A DNA stretch of 64,000 nucleotides from Nymphaea colorata (GCF_008831285.2 NC_045146.1:4910972-4974971); one strand, 5' to 3'. Shown: positions 47,441 through 59,166, counted from the stretch's first letter. Notes: generated by a model not told the origin, from the sequence alone. Numbers and translations: made by a program.

Positions 47441-47686
47441 CCGAGCTGACTCGGAAAGCGCCCGAGTCAGCTCAGATCACTACAAAAACCTAGCCACGAG
47501 TTAAAATTGACCCGGCTTGCTTCTGACTCAGCCCGACTCACCCTTGACTTGACTCGTCTGATTTGGGTTATTTTAAAACTCGACCGAATCGACGAGTCAG
47601 CCCTCCGAGTCAATGAGTCACTCACTGACCCAGTGACGCACCCATTTGTCAATCCGAATCCGAGTCATGGATTTACAAACTATGAT
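47441..47686 (+). repeat. GAGTC-rich non-autonomous repeat, copy 2
   Basis: Matches 6093-6337 end to end in the same orientation, with the same opening (GGCTGACT..CCGAG), the shared GGTTATTTTAAAACTC and the same ending (AACTATGATAT). The flanks differ, so it moved as a unit. Confidence 0.65.
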
Positions 47687-48249
47687 ATGTAAATGCGAAG
47701 CTGGTACAAGTTACTTGCTCTTGTGCTGGTCTATGGCGGATTGTGTTATTCATGCATTAATTATTCCAGTATGTATCTTATTTCCCGGCGCGACTTGATT
47801 GGGCTTGATCAGGCCTATATCATGAAGGACCACCCTATCACCTGGCACCAGATCGATTTGAATTTGAACCTAAAAGGAAATGCCAACTTTCGTTCTGTAA
47901 AAGCGGTGGTAAAGTGTTGGGATAAGTCCCATTCTCAACCTGCAGAACGCAAGTTGTGGTTAAAAAATAAAATCACATGAACATAATCAATGATGCAAAA
48001 CTCAACCTATTCTGTAGCTAAACAAATGAAACCATGCCCTGCTTTTAAAGTGCATACTGTCAAACTTCACTATCTTGTTAACATGCTAATATTCACCGGA
48101 GGGGGAGGCAGGTGTGAGCATTGTATGATACTTCAGGATACTTACTTTCGTATTGATACTTCAGGTGTGATGCAAGTAATGTTATTGTTAGATGTTGCTT
48201 GGTTCACGAAAGAGCCCAACCTGGTTTCTAAACTTGCAAAATAACAGTA

Positions 48250-48280
<31 letters not shown>

Positions 48281-48598
48281 ACTTTTGCTTTTTGTTGTCC
48301 CCATCTCTCTATTTTCTACCCAGATCAGTTCTTTCCGTAAGGATAGAAAAAAAGAAAAAAAAACTCCATTTTAGTGAAGTGGGTAGCACTTCTGTCATGA
48401 AAATGACAAACTTGCAGGTCGTGTATCATGGGGAGTGACCAAACTTTATCCAACTTCCATGCTTTTATCCAATAAATGATCGATTCCAGCTTTACCTGCT
48501 CTGAGTGGCCTTTAAATGTTCCCAAAACGAACATCCCAGTTACCATAATATAATGCCTAGAAGCTACGACATATATTCCCCCCATCTAAGTTTCATAA
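47687..48598. other. Intergenic; CT microsatellite; no gene supported
   Basis: Open frames at 47693-47980 and 47990-48244 lack recognisable domains. (CT)n lies at 48250-48274. Upstream exons of the 48599-49136 segment could lie here, but I could not identify any. Confidence 0.35.
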
Positions 48599-49136
48599 AT
48601 GAACACCAAAGTTCAAAGGCAGCACACGCGTGAAGTCACCTGGTGGCTTTCTCTTACTGGTAATCTGCAAGGACCGGACCACTTAATGGTGCCGTGCCGA
48701 AGCAATATACTTCCAGGTAAGGGCCAGCGAGGATCTAACGTATGAATCAAGCATCCAGTACTTCCTTCTCTCTTACGATAACACTAACTCACATCCGGTT
48801 GCTGTAACTTCTGCAGGACTACCAAGCCTTGCAGGACAACAGTACTGGCAATGGTCAAGGTGGAGATCTTCACGTGAACAGATCTCACAGAATTTGCTCT
48901 CCATGGCTCAGGGTGACGATTGGTTGCGTCTGTCACATGGCCACCTCGTGCGCAGAGTAACTACTGCTCATGAGTCCAGCAGAACTCCTTTCAGAGTTAG
49001 AAGCCTTTTCATGGAAGGAGAGGCAAGCGGTCCAGGGCAGAAGGTCGATTTTGAAAGTTCGATACCACCTTCATCCCAGAAGGTGGGCAGGCTAGTGTCT
49101 ACGCCTCCAGCTAGCAAGGGGACCTCGGAGGATTAA
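48599..49136 (+). CDS. Unrecognised two-exon coding segment, probably the 3' part of a gene
   Basis: Exon 1, 48599-48716, ends at a consensus donor (CCAG|GTAAGG). The intron 48717-48816 (100 bp) ends in CTTCTGCAG. Exon 2, 48817-49136, ends in TAA. Splicing joins the frames cleanly: exon 1 ends SNILP and exon 2 continues GLPSLAGQQYWQWSRWRSSR, with QISQNLLSMAQGDDWLRLSH, RRVTTAHESS and FRVRSLFMEG. The total is 145 residues if it starts at ATG 48599 (a TAA directly precedes it). An internal exon with acceptor AAGGCAG at about 48615-48621 is also possible. It is soluble and Trp-rich in the middle, with a Ser/Pro-rich C-terminus. I do not recognise the family. The clean splice and protein-like composition argue for a real, at least formerly, coding region. 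Confidence 0.5.
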
Positions 49137-51468
49137 TTACCAGTGGCCGATGACCGATGGATGGCGGCCTGTCGATCTGCAGTCGATGGTAGCAGCCTTT
49201 TTCCTTTTTCTTACCAGTTAAAACACTACGTATGAACACCGAGGATTTACCGACGTTGACGACAACAGGAAAAAACTACCGTCGTTTTCTAATGAAATTG
49301 AACTAACTGGTAAACCCTTCTTCCTCCCTCACTCCCTCCCTCTCGAGTTATGACTGCAAACCCTGTTGATGAAAGGTCAGGTCCCCATAAATAAGAGTAA
49401 ACTTTATCTCGTCTCTTTCTTTCTCAATATAGATCACAGAGAAGATCATCACCAGATGCACCCTTGTCATTATGTACTATAAAATACTGACAAAGATAAC
49501 ATTCGGACCAGAGGGAACTCCGATGAGGGTCCATCCAATGCATGTAACAAAGCAACCATGGAGCTGATAGGAAAAGATAAGCAGTTTTGCAGTGAGATTA
49601 TTGCTGTAAATAAATCCAGAAATGGATTTTTCATGCAAGTTGCAAGGGAAGGCATTTGGAGGGAAATCGATGGTTCACTATCAACTCTAAGGTTAACATA
49701 TGTCTTTCATGGTGAACTTGTCTTTCTTCTGCTTTGTATTTAACTTTTCAGCAGAAGCATAAAGCATTGATCAGAAAATCTTCCGTTGTTGCTGCGGTTT
49801 CTCAGCGGCGGAGTAGGAAATTTATAACTAAATGACACTTTAATTTAAATTTCATACTTAAAAAAATGCACACACACAAAAAATTAATCACGTTTGACAA
49901 GAACGAGATAGCTAGGAACATTGGCAGGCCGCCAAAAACGATTTCATTGTTGGTTTCCCATATGTCCAAGAATGTGAGACTTTCTTTTGAAAACTTTTCT
50001 CGTAACTTTGCCAGCACGAGCTTCGACAGATCAGAGGTCCTAATGAAAGTTCGATAATGGGGGAGCTTGTTCACAGAAACCGGTAATTAAGTTTAAAAAA
50101 TGGGGCAGCCGTTTATCTAACCTGGCTTTCTTATATCTTGCTTATCATGCATGATTATATATATATATATATATATATATAATCATTTCTTCCGAGCAAA
50201 AGAAGATTGAAGCTTGTCCTCTTTATGATAAATGATCAGCTTCTCCCGAAATGACCTGACCCAATAGGGTGGCATGCCGGAAGGGCCCGCATGCCGGAAG
50301 GGCCCGTGCAACTGCAGCAGGTTTTGAAAAATGAATCGATCGCAATTTTGAACCTGTTGTTTTCATGACTCCTCTTAATTGGGACATGAAAACTTCAATT
50401 TACAAAAGTTTTTTATCTTATCGTTTAATGATTGGCATTTACTAAGGAGCAAAATAAAGGAAGTTGTTTGGGTGTGCTCAACAATACATTGATATAGCCC
50501 TCATTCTCTCTCTCTCTCTCTCATATATGGACTGGCTTTTCATTATCTTTGTCCCTCACTCTTTCACGTACTTTTTCATCTTCCTTCCTCCCCACCATTA
50601 TTGCTGTCTATATAGCCATTCTATCGACTTATAGTTGGTAGGTCTTACAACGAAGTGTGAAAAATTAGTCTCGAGATGTATGGGACTTGACTCACTCATC
50701 TCCTACATATATGTAAAGAGAAAAAGAGAATGGGTTGCCCACATTTTTTTTATTAAACAAACTAGTCACAATCATTTTTACATTCTTTTATTGTCATGTA
50801 TAATCAACTGTGTGCAAGTAATTCTGACAATAAAAAGAATACATGTCTATGTAAAAATGACATTTTTTAAGTGCATAATTAAGATTTTATAAAAATCAAC
50901 CATCAATTTTTCAAGTAATATTTCATCTTCTATGTTCAAGAAAATATAAATTTTTATGCGATTTTCATAGCTTTAAATATCAAGAACACATAATTAGTTT
51001 CCTAAAAAAGGCATATAAATATGTGGTTAGACAGACCAGTATTCATCTCTGTCTTTTTCTCGCGCGCTCTCTCCCAGATTCTGCTGGTGCACTGGCCTGC
51101 TAACTTGGTTCAACCGTCTTTACCCAAGTGTTTAATGTTACACTTCTACATCCTCCAGCCATTCTTCAGCTGTCTAATCATGGACACCTGAATATATTTT
51201 CTGATTCACCAGGTGGTGTGAAAGGTAAGAGAATCTCTCCATCAGACTATGTATATATATATAAAGAGAGAGAAAAATTGTTAAAAACCAGACCCTTTAA
51301 CTTTTGCTAAAAACATTATTTTAAATAAAATATAAACATCCTAAACCTCCTAACTTTATGAAAAGTGTTGATGCTATGAGAGTCGTTCATGTTTGTAAAA
51401 CCCAAAAAAATGATAACTGAATATATATTTGCAGGGGTTAGTTTTTGTCCTTTGGTCTGGTTTCTTTT

Positions 51469-51566
<98 letters not shown>

Positions 51567-51639
51567 GACCCCTATACAACACTTGCTGTGTAACGGCTAC
51601 TCTACATGAGAAGCGTCCAATGCATCTGCGTCGGACGCT
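49137..51639. other. Intergenic; microsatellites; no gene seen
   Basis: Contains a 17-bp tandem duplication (GCATGCCGGAAGGGCCC) at 50272-50305, (AT)n at 50155-50180, (CT)n at about 50503-50521, and a compound (CT)n(AT)n at 51474-51563. A short open frame at 49558-49743 (KDKQFCSEIIAVNKSRNGFF) is not recognisable. Confidence 0.4.
51474..51563. repeat. Compound (CT)n(AT)n microsatellite
   Basis: About 27 CT units followed by about 16 AT units. Confidence 0.95.
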
Positions 51640-52118
51640 CAACATTTAAAAAAAAAAAATCAATAAATAAGAAAAAACAACCGTGCTCCTGACGTGTTAG
51701 AGAGCATAGTGAGGGGAGGCTGACGCCTCCCATCACCGTAAAAAGATTTGCCTGATACGGCGGCATGGATGGCCGGGCGGCCGAGGCGTTAGGCAAATTC
51801 TTTCGAAGGCCAGGGTGGCAACCACGACCCTCTTCTTTTACTTTTGGGAAGGGCAGTCGCCGCCCCCGAATGCCACCAGGGACATCTCCGAAGAGTGTCG
51901 CTTCCCCTCCACGGCGCCAGCGACGCCAAGCGAGGTGTTGCTGGCCACCCAAAACAGCTGGCAATGCCAAGTGTGGTGCAGGCCATTCTGGGTGGCCAGC
52001 GATGCCCTACCCACCGTCACCGGCGCCCCAAAGGGGAGGCAACGGCCTCCCCTCGTTGTGCTCCCCAACGTGTTAGGAGCACGTTTATTTTCATTTTTTT
52101 GATTTTTTTTAAATGTTG
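51640..52118. mobile_element. GC-rich foldback/MULE-like element with about 90-bp terminal inverted repeats
   Basis: The left end (CAACATTTAAAAAAAAAA, then CGTGCTCCTGACGTGTTAG, GAGGGGAGGC, GCCTCCC, to about 51731) is repeated inverted at the right end (from 52118 leftwards: CAACATTTAAAAAAAATC, CGTGCTCCTAACACGTTGG, GAGGGGAGGC, GCCTCCC), with about 80 percent identity by eye. The interior is GC-rich, unlike all flanks, with its own palindromes (CTGGCCACCC / GGGTGGCCAG). Viral RT sequence starts at the right border without a gap. Long inverted ends suggest a Mutator-like or foldback element. No target-site duplication was seen, and the frames inside are not recognisable genes. Confidence 0.7.
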
Positions 52119-52120
52119 AG

Positions 52121-53330
52121 AAACTTAAACGCCAAAACAAGAACTTATAACTAGTAAATGTTAAATAAAATATTAAAATTAAAGCAAATATCAAGATATA
52201 ATTACTTTAACAAATTTGATTGTAAAAATAGATTTTACCATTCAAAGATAAAAAAAGAAACTAAAAAAGTAACAATATTTACATACCAGTGGGTTCAGAA
52301 ACGAATTGAATGTATTATCTTTTGAATACAAAAATGCACCACGACCATTCTAAATATTTATGGACAAAAAATTTAAAGGCCTTAGAAATTATATCACATG
52401 CATAAATGATATACTAATAGAATTCTTAGGAATAAAAATAAATAAACTAGCAATTAAAATACAAAACCACATAATACAAAAAATAGCAATGTTTAATGAT
52501 TTGAACACAAAGGTAAAATTACAATCATGTTTAGGATTAATTAACCAAGTATGACAATATATACCAAAAATGATCAAAACATTGTATATCCTTACAAAAA
52601 AAAATTAAGGAAAGACACGAACTATGATTGAGATGAAAAAGATAAAAAACATATAATTAGAATACAAGAAATATGAAAAAAACTTCAAAAATTAGAATCC
52701 CCACATGAAACAAGAAATTTCATTTGGATAATACAATCTGATGCTAGGCCTGGGCGTCGGGTGGGGAAAAACCTGGCTCGGGCCTGGGCCCGATAGGTCG
52801 GCCTAATTCGGCCCATTTAGGATTAAAAAATAATTTTTTATTTTTTATTGTTTTAATAATAAATAGTCATTATTAACAAATATATTTTATATTTAAAAAT
52901 TTTTATTTTATAATTAAAAAATTATTTTTTTATTTTTAAACGGGCCGGGCTGATCGGCTCGATACCTACCCTTATCTGATGCATCAAAAAAAAGTTATGG
53001 CTTAGTATTAAAATCTAGGTACCAAAATAAGACACACAAATACTTATGCAGGTATCATTGAGGAAGCTTCATAGAAAACAAGGCAAAATGGTTAATAAAC
53101 ATAAAAGAATTAGTTGCAATTTACTATGCAATCTTGCATTTTGAAATATATGTTGTATTTAGCAAGTTCATTATAAAAACCGTTCACGCCCAAGTTAGAT
53201 ACTGGATTAATGAAAAATTAGAAAACCATTATTAAGAAAGAAATTAGAAGGTTAGTTAATGAAATACTTATTTGACTTCTCCATTGAACTACTAAAATAT
53301 GCCCAAACCAGTTTTGCAGATATGTTGTCC
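52121..53330 (+). pseudogene. Endogenous pararetrovirus: RT and RNase H remnant (copy A)
   Basis: Old integrated Caulimoviridae-type sequence. RT fragments match copies B-D: the KLNAKTRTY-like start at 52125, then KFKGLRNYI at 52365. The catalytic region is damaged (CINDIL where the others have YIDDIL), and about 120 bp after it are deleted, so the frame jumps to EFLGIKI at 52420. Unlike the other copies, this one runs on into RNase H (IIQSDASKKSYG near 52735 and 52985, split by the MITE at 52745-52974; then IKELVAIYYAILHFEIYVVF near 53100). Numerous stops. RT and RNase H would copy the viral pregenomic RNA to DNA; this copy cannot. Confidence 0.8.
52745..52974. mobile_element. hAT-type MITE inserted in viral DNA, perfect 8-bp target-site duplication
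   Basis: A 230-bp element with ends TAGGCCTGGGCGTCGGG and (reverse-complemented right end) TAAGGGTAGGTATCGAG. It is flanked on both sides by TCTGATGC (52737-52744 and 52975-52982). Eight-base duplications are the hAT hallmark. The core is AT-rich and palindromic, the ends GGGCC-rich, as in the 31.57-31.92 kb copy. The interrupted RNase H frame is restored in register across the duplication, so the insertion came after the viral integration. Confidence 0.85.
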
Positions 53331-54420
53331 AAGAATCCAGAGCTGAAAGGAGAAGAGAAACAAATAGAAGGATAATGAAATGGAGAAATCCAAATCATAT
53401 TCGAAAATCATATAACGATTTATGAGGAGTTGCGACATTAAGCCAAGTCTCTCCGAAATAATATCCGAACACAAAGATACTCATCCACTGGCACAAACAT
53501 AGAGTTGCAGGTGAAAGCCAAGTCTCTCCATGAACACCGATTTACAATAACAAGACTTCAACTTGCAGATACTAAAGAATGAGGTCCTTAACCTCAAAGA
53601 AGAAGTGGAAATATTAAAAACCCAAATAAATAAACTTATGTCCTTTATGAGTAATATAAAGAAAGACCTAAAGAAGGATCAGACCCACACAGAATCCAAA
53701 AAGGACCAAACCCAAATCCAGATAGAAGTAGCCTAGACCCAGAATCTAAGGGAATTCTACCCATACAAACAGAAAACAAAACCAAACCCATATTCTTTAA
53801 AAACTTATAACCTGAATACCAAATTCCAAAAACCAGTACAGGCAAAACCAAAAACCCGTAGAGTTTATACCACCCTAGATACAAACCTATGTAGAAACTA
53901 TCCAAATCCAGAAAAAGAAAGCCAAGACCTTATAACAAATACCTATATTAGAAACCTCAAACAGATTACAGATTTCCTAAATAAAAACCCAAGAGACATA
54001 CCAAAAGAAGGAGAAGGATATACCACTATAGCCTACATTGGATTCAAGAAACTAATTGTTTATCCCAAAACAAATCCAAACCTAGTCAAAACTTCTTACA
54101 ACTATGGACTATTACATATCGTATATACAAATGATGAAAAGGAACTGGAACAAATACCAAAAATATGCCGAATTACTAAGAAATACCCGGATATAACAAA
54201 AGCACAACTGATATATGTCAGATTCTACTCACAGCTGGAGATGATAAAAGAAAAAATTTCACCACTGATACATTGTGTAATGATTGGACTTACTAAAGCC
54301 ATGGTGGACCGAGACATACAAAAACATGAAGAAATCCTTTTACCTAAGTGTTCGCATCCCAAAGTTTTCATTGGTTTTGAAGTGCTCCAAAAAAATGTGG
54401 TTTTGTTTTGAAATATGAAA
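53331..54420 (+). pseudogene. Endogenous pararetrovirus: unassigned ORF remnant, coiled coil and conserved domain
   Basis: Directly follows the RNase H end of copy A. At 53560-53645 there is a heptad-rich segment (NEVLNLKEEVEILKTQINKL). From 53640 a long, mostly open frame (two or three stops) is Lys- and Pro-rich. At about 54000-54300 it contains a compact block (GYTTIAYIGFKKLIVYPKTN, then YGLLHIVYTNDEKELEQIPK). I cannot assign it safely; position and size suit a movement- or capsid-related region of a caulimovirid polyprotein. It cannot be expressed intact. Confidence 0.55.
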
Positions 54421-55284
54421 GAAAGAGACTTACAATCAGCCGTTTCCGACACCTTTACCGGGGGTAATCAACCCAAGGGCTATGTTTATCATTGATGCAT
54501 TTCGTTTTAACTTAAATATCTTTTTTATTATATATGCGGTGTAGAAAAATATTGAAAGTTTAATGTTTCAAACTTTTGAAAAGATTCTTGAAGAGTTGCT
54601 TGAAAATGTGAAATGTTTTAGAGAAAACTAGGTAAATATCATTTGAAAAGTTTGAAAAATCATTTGAGAGTCATTTTAGTGTTATCTTAAGACTTTAAGT
54701 AGGTTTGAGATTTTTCTCTAATTCGGTTACTACCTAATTAGAGCTCCATCTCATCTTGCTTAAGTTTTTTGGAGTGGTGCTTGTGATCATAAGTGACGTT
54801 AAGTAGAATGCATGAATGCATTGATCCTATATGATTAGAAGAGAATAAAATATTCTTACCACAACATTCATCTAAGGCATTCCTACCACAAGATACATAT
54901 AAGATTTTTGTACTAAATATTATGATGAAAAAGAAAAGTTTTTGAAAATGGAATGGGGTTATAGACCCACAAGCATGAATCCAATATTGGGTCATTACTT
55001 GATTTTTGGTCTTGGTGAAGTCGGCAAATGAAAAATTAAAATCTTAAATGGTAACAAAAAAAATATTGAAGAAATGGAAAAGATGAAAGGCTTTCATGAG
55101 AGAAATGTAGAGAAAAAGAGACAGAAAGAGATCTTGAAAATCATAAAGTCAAAGATTTAAAAGAAAGTGAAATACATATTCATATACATATGTATATAGA
55201 TACGTACATGAAAGCTTGTGAAAATGATGTCTAAATCAAATAGAGAAGAGAAGATGACTGTAGAAAGAGAGAGAGATATTTTAG

Positions 55285-55371
<87 letters not shown>

Positions 55372-56729
55372 TTTGTAAAAGTTTGTTAAATCATAAAAAG
55401 AAAATGACAAAGAAAGATATTCATGTGCACGCATACGTATATAACATGTATATACACATATGTCTTTATGAGTATTATAATCAAGAAATGAATTAAAAAT
55501 AGCCGACTTCAATTTTTGATATAGATTGAAGGGGAACTTGGGCTCATGCAAGAACCTAAGTTAAGTCTTCAAGGCCGTATTAGAAAGAGTATTTGGTTTT
55601 GAAAATCTTTTGGGAAACATGATTCTAAATATTTTTCTCTATGAATAAAAACCACAACTATTACAAAAGGATTGATTTTTCCCACCATTGTGTGTGAAAG
55701 AAAATAAAAAATACATGAAATGGAGATTGATGAAGCACTCATTGAGGTTCCTAATCGGTGATTAAGAAAAATACTAAACATGAGAATGACATGAAAATGC
55801 ATATTAATATGTACAAATTTGCGAATGGCTTTCTCAGGTTGGACAAGTTCCAACCTCAAAATTAACACAAGAATGAAGAAGTCCCAACCCCAAGCACTCA
55901 TTCTCACCATGCATTTGCTTATTAATTAAGGAAAAATTAGAATATCATGCATGAATATCATTTCAAGCATAAATGAGGAGGAAGACAATATAACAAGCAT
56001 ATTTTTAGAGGTAAAATGAAGAAATAGAATTTATTCCACCTTTCTCATACTCTCGGTGCACTCAAGATATAGCTCTTGATTCCGAATAAGAAATCATTTG
56101 AGCTTTCTTGCACGGCTATGGGGAGGTGGCAAGAGGAAAATAATAAATAGATGAAAATGAGAGGAAGATTACATACCTCGAATATGAATGACATTAGAAA
56201 TGAACTCTCTTTTGAATGACTTTGGAGTCGCCTAAAATGAAGCTCCAAGATGATGAACCACCAAAGGATCTCTTTGTGCTCCTTTGAAGAATTTTGAAGA
56301 ATGCTTGCTCCAATGTTGGAGAAGAAGAAAGAAATGGAAAGAGAGAGTTAAGGAAAATAAAAAAATTTCAAGTGAGGAAGTATGAGAGATTCCTCCACGG
56401 TTGGCTCATCCCCAAAAGGAAGGATTGTGGAGGTATTTATAGAGATTTTGGAGCTAAAATTTGAAATTTGAATTCAAGAGAAAGAGTTTTGGAGCCAAAA
56501 TTAAAAATTTGAATTCAAGGTTTAAATTCAAGAGGGAAGAGTTTTAGAGCCAAAATTCAAAATTCGAATTCAAGATTTGAATTCAAGAGGGAAGAGCATT
56601 GGAATTCCTGGTTTGGATCTAAACTTGGATTTTGGATCTAATTCGGTAAAACCCCTTTTGAAAAAATTTGGGGTGATAACACCAAGATAAAAGAGTTCTT
56701 CTAAAAAAAAAAGCAAAAAAATATCCAGT
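54421..56729. other. Non-viral AT-rich stretch between viral fragments; long (AT)n
   Basis: No viral or cellular gene recognised. It holds an (AT)n tract at about 55289-55366. At 56440-56600 a unit of about 60 bp (GGAGCCAAAATT, AAATTTGAATTCAAG, GGGAAGAGTTTT) is repeated about three times. A TATA-like TATTTATAGAG lies at about 56433. The block sits between two viral segments and is probably a later insertion, possibly an LTR, but I could not match its ends. Confidence 0.4.
55289..55366. repeat. (AT)n microsatellite, about 39 units
   Basis: Pure AT dinucleotide run. It produces the spurious Tyr-Ile repeat frames on both strands. Confidence 0.97.
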
Positions 56730-57420
56730 TGACTTTTGAGGAGCTATTCCAACAATACAACAACCAAAACATATGGTTATAGGAATCAAAGGGACACCAG
56801 ATAATATTTTCTCAATCACAAAAAACCAAGGATGGAACACTAGAAGAGGTAGCAAGATGGCTTGAAACACTAGCAAAGCCAGAAGCAGTCTCAACTACAA
56901 GAGCTATTAAACAAGGATTCATTTTAGAAAATAGCCTAAAGACATTGCATACTAATGCAAAAAATGCAAGAAAAAGAATGTTCAGAATGCTCTAAAATTC
57001 TAGAAATCTGTGATGTCAGATTGGAATGAAGGATGAGGCAGAAGAATTAAAAGATTTTATAGAAAAATTAGTAAAATTACTAATCACAGCAGAAAAAAAG
57101 AGAATAGCATCCACAAAATATTACGACAAGGAAAATAAAAAGTACAAAAAAGCTAAAAGAATGGAAAATTGAAGACAAGATTGAGGAATATATTTTGAAA
57201 GAAAGACGGGATAAAAAAAACAAAGCAAAAACTTAGCACAAAAGAAAAGAATAAAGCAAAAAAGTACGATCAATCCCACTGACAGAAGATAGGTGATAAA
57301 ACAGAAGATTCCAAATACGACACAAAGGATATGCACAAAAGAAGAAAAGATGAAAGATTCTGCATTTATTCCAAGAAAAACAGATTCTCGCAAAAGGCAA
57401 TGGATGAAGTGATGTAAAGC
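56730..57420 (+). pseudogene. Endogenous pararetrovirus: capsid-like region remnant
   Basis: Frames read LTFEELFQQYNNQNI, LEEVARWLETLAKPEAVSTT and RAIKQGFILENSLKTLHTNA, then a Lys-rich basic tail. Near 57350-57400 a weak trace resembles a CCHC knuckle (ERFCIYSKKN-like), with the Cys/His set incomplete. Order and composition fit the end of a caulimovirid capsid region. Stops and frameshifts are abundant. The assignment rests on context more than on motif. Confidence 0.5.
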
Positions 57421-57720
57421 AAAACCTCTCCTCAAAGGAACCTCAACTATAAATACAATAGCAAGGCCAACCTTTGGGGGCATCGGAGGTCCCTATCCCT
57501 TGAACTTCTCTATTTCTCATCTCTTGTTTTGCACCCATCAAACCCCCCATTTTGGTATCACAACTAGTTAGCTATAAATAGTTGTGAGTGAGAGATATTG
57601 TATCAGAAATATACAAAAGAGATACTCCAGACAACCTGACAAATGTAAAAAGCGTCTCTAAGGATACAGAGGAAGTCATTGTAAGTAGTTATGTTTTCTT
57701 GACATATGTTATGCTTTCTT
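57421..57720 (+). promoter_or_regulatory. Endogenous pararetrovirus intergenic region: TATA box and tRNA-Met primer-site-like sequence
   Basis: Contains TATAAATACAATAGCAAGG at about 57450 (TATA box), a pyrimidine-rich leader, and TTTTGGTATCACAACTAG near 57553-57570. TGGTATCA is the core of the initiator tRNA-Met primer site that caulimovirids use for minus-strand DNA. A second TATAAATAG lies at about 57573. The part from about 57630 on recurs on the minus strand at 63540-64000. Confidence 0.55.
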
Positions 57721-58080
57721 TGTTGGACTAAAATTAATTTACCTTCCCGAAGTCTGAATTGTTAATGTATAAACATGAAAAGATTGTTATGTATAAATCT
57801 AAAAGTCATCCATAAATACAAAAACTTAACCTGATAGTCTAGGATATTAGGGAATACTATCTGGGGATAGTAGGAACAAGTTTCAAAACCCAAAACCAAG
57901 AGATAGTGGTAAGAGGAAGTACCCATTTGAGGCAAGAGGCCGTGTTAGGGGAAACAAAATGTCATATGGTGAGGTCGACCGATTAGCAAAGGTGTATGAA
58001 ACAAGCGAGAGGTAACAAAATTTTAGATGAAATTATATCTAAGTGTCCTGTAAGCATGAATGTAGTTCTTAAAGGTTATA
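57721..58080 (+). other. Endogenous pararetrovirus leader and start of first ORF, truncated
   Basis: Leader sequence ending in a short frame reading MSYGEVDRLAKVYETSE at about 57958-58010, which resembles a viral ORF start. At about 58075 it jumps directly into RT sequence (GATGGTGATAGATTATAG), so everything between ORF start and RT is deleted. The inverted counterpart at 63540-64000 confirms the segment's borders. Confidence 0.5.
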
Positions 58081-58650
58081 ACAAGGATGGTGATAGATTA
58101 TAGAAACTTAAATGCCAAAACAAAAACTTATAACTACCTGATACCAAATAAAATATTTAAATTAAAAAATATCAAGATATAATTACTTCAGCAAATTTGA
58201 CTATTAAAATGGATTCTACCACTTAAAGATAGAAGAAGAAAGTAAAAAACTAACAGCTTTACAATACCCAATGGATTCTATGAATGAAATGTATTACCTT
58301 TTGGATACAAAAATGCACAAAGACGATTCCAAACATTTGTGGACCAAAAAATTTAAAGGCCTTAGAAATTGCATCATATACATAGATGATATGTTACTAT
58401 ATACATGTACACTGGAAGACCACCATGATTTGCTCAGAGAATTTGTGAAATATGTAACAGAAGCAGAAATGGCGATAAGTAAAACTAAAGCAATTATTTG
58501 TAAAAAACAAATAGAATTCTTAGGAATAGAAATTGATAAAGTAGGAACTAAAATGCAAAACCACATAATACAAAAAATAACAATGTTTAATGATTTAGAC
58601 AGAAAGGTAAAATTATAATCATATTGAGGATTAGTTAAGCAAGTACAGGA
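58080..58650 (+). pseudogene. Endogenous pararetrovirus: RT fragment (copy B)
   Basis: Partial reverse transcriptase. Its longest open piece (58271-58618) holds the intact catalytic box IYIDDMLLYT followed by EFVKYVTEAEMAISKTK and QIEFLGIEIDK. The start and the connection part are interrupted by stops. It lacks protease upstream and RNase H downstream. Its relation to copies C and D is close, with mostly point differences. Confidence 0.85.
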
Positions 58651-59166
58651 CTTTAGAACCTAAGGTACATATCAGAAACAGTAATTGAAAGAGAAATAAC
58701 ATACCAAACAGCTATATATAATGAAAACTTAGTAATAAGAAGAACCATAAAAGAATCATTCATATGAATAATAAAGACAAGAAAATATCACAAAAAAAAG
58801 TATACTATTACAAAGACATATTGAGACTCATTATAGAAGTTTTTTAGGGATATATAAAGATGACCTAAGACTAGTAACAAATGAAGAAGAAATGCAGATA
58901 GAGGGAGTTATGGACAAAATGCTGACACTGCACAAAGAAAATAAAAAGGATAAAATATGAAAGAAGTTATGGCAAAATGTAGATTGCCTAGAAAACCAAG
59001 AAGACAAAAACTATGCGACGAACAGCTTGTTAGAAAAACTGATAGAAAAAATGGACAAAGGATTTGAAAGGAGAGCAAAAGAACTGCAAGAAGCCAAAGA
59101 ACAAAACAAAGAAATAAAAAAACAAATAATAGACATCCCACAAAAGGTAGCTGAGAAAGTACTAGA
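58651..59166 (+). other. Endogenous pararetrovirus: coiled-coil-coding remnant
   Basis: A phrase at 58797-58960 (AAAGTATACTATTAC, AGTTTTTTAGGGATATATAA, GAAGAAATGCAGATAGAGGG) recurs in direct orientation at 62895-63070. Then 58960-59166 reads KLIEKMDKGFERRAKELQEA and KEQNKEIKKQIIDIPQKVAE, a heptad-type helix. Interrupted by stops; the viral gene identity is uncertain. Confidence 0.5.

Noticed and set aside
51765-52194. Several Pro/Arg-rich frames in the GC-rich element at 51.6-52.1 kb
   Set aside because: Overlapping open frames in all registers with no recognisable domain reflect base composition and inverted ends.
55218-55551. Open frames across the (AT)n tract at 55.3 kb
   Set aside because: Dinucleotide repeat artefact.
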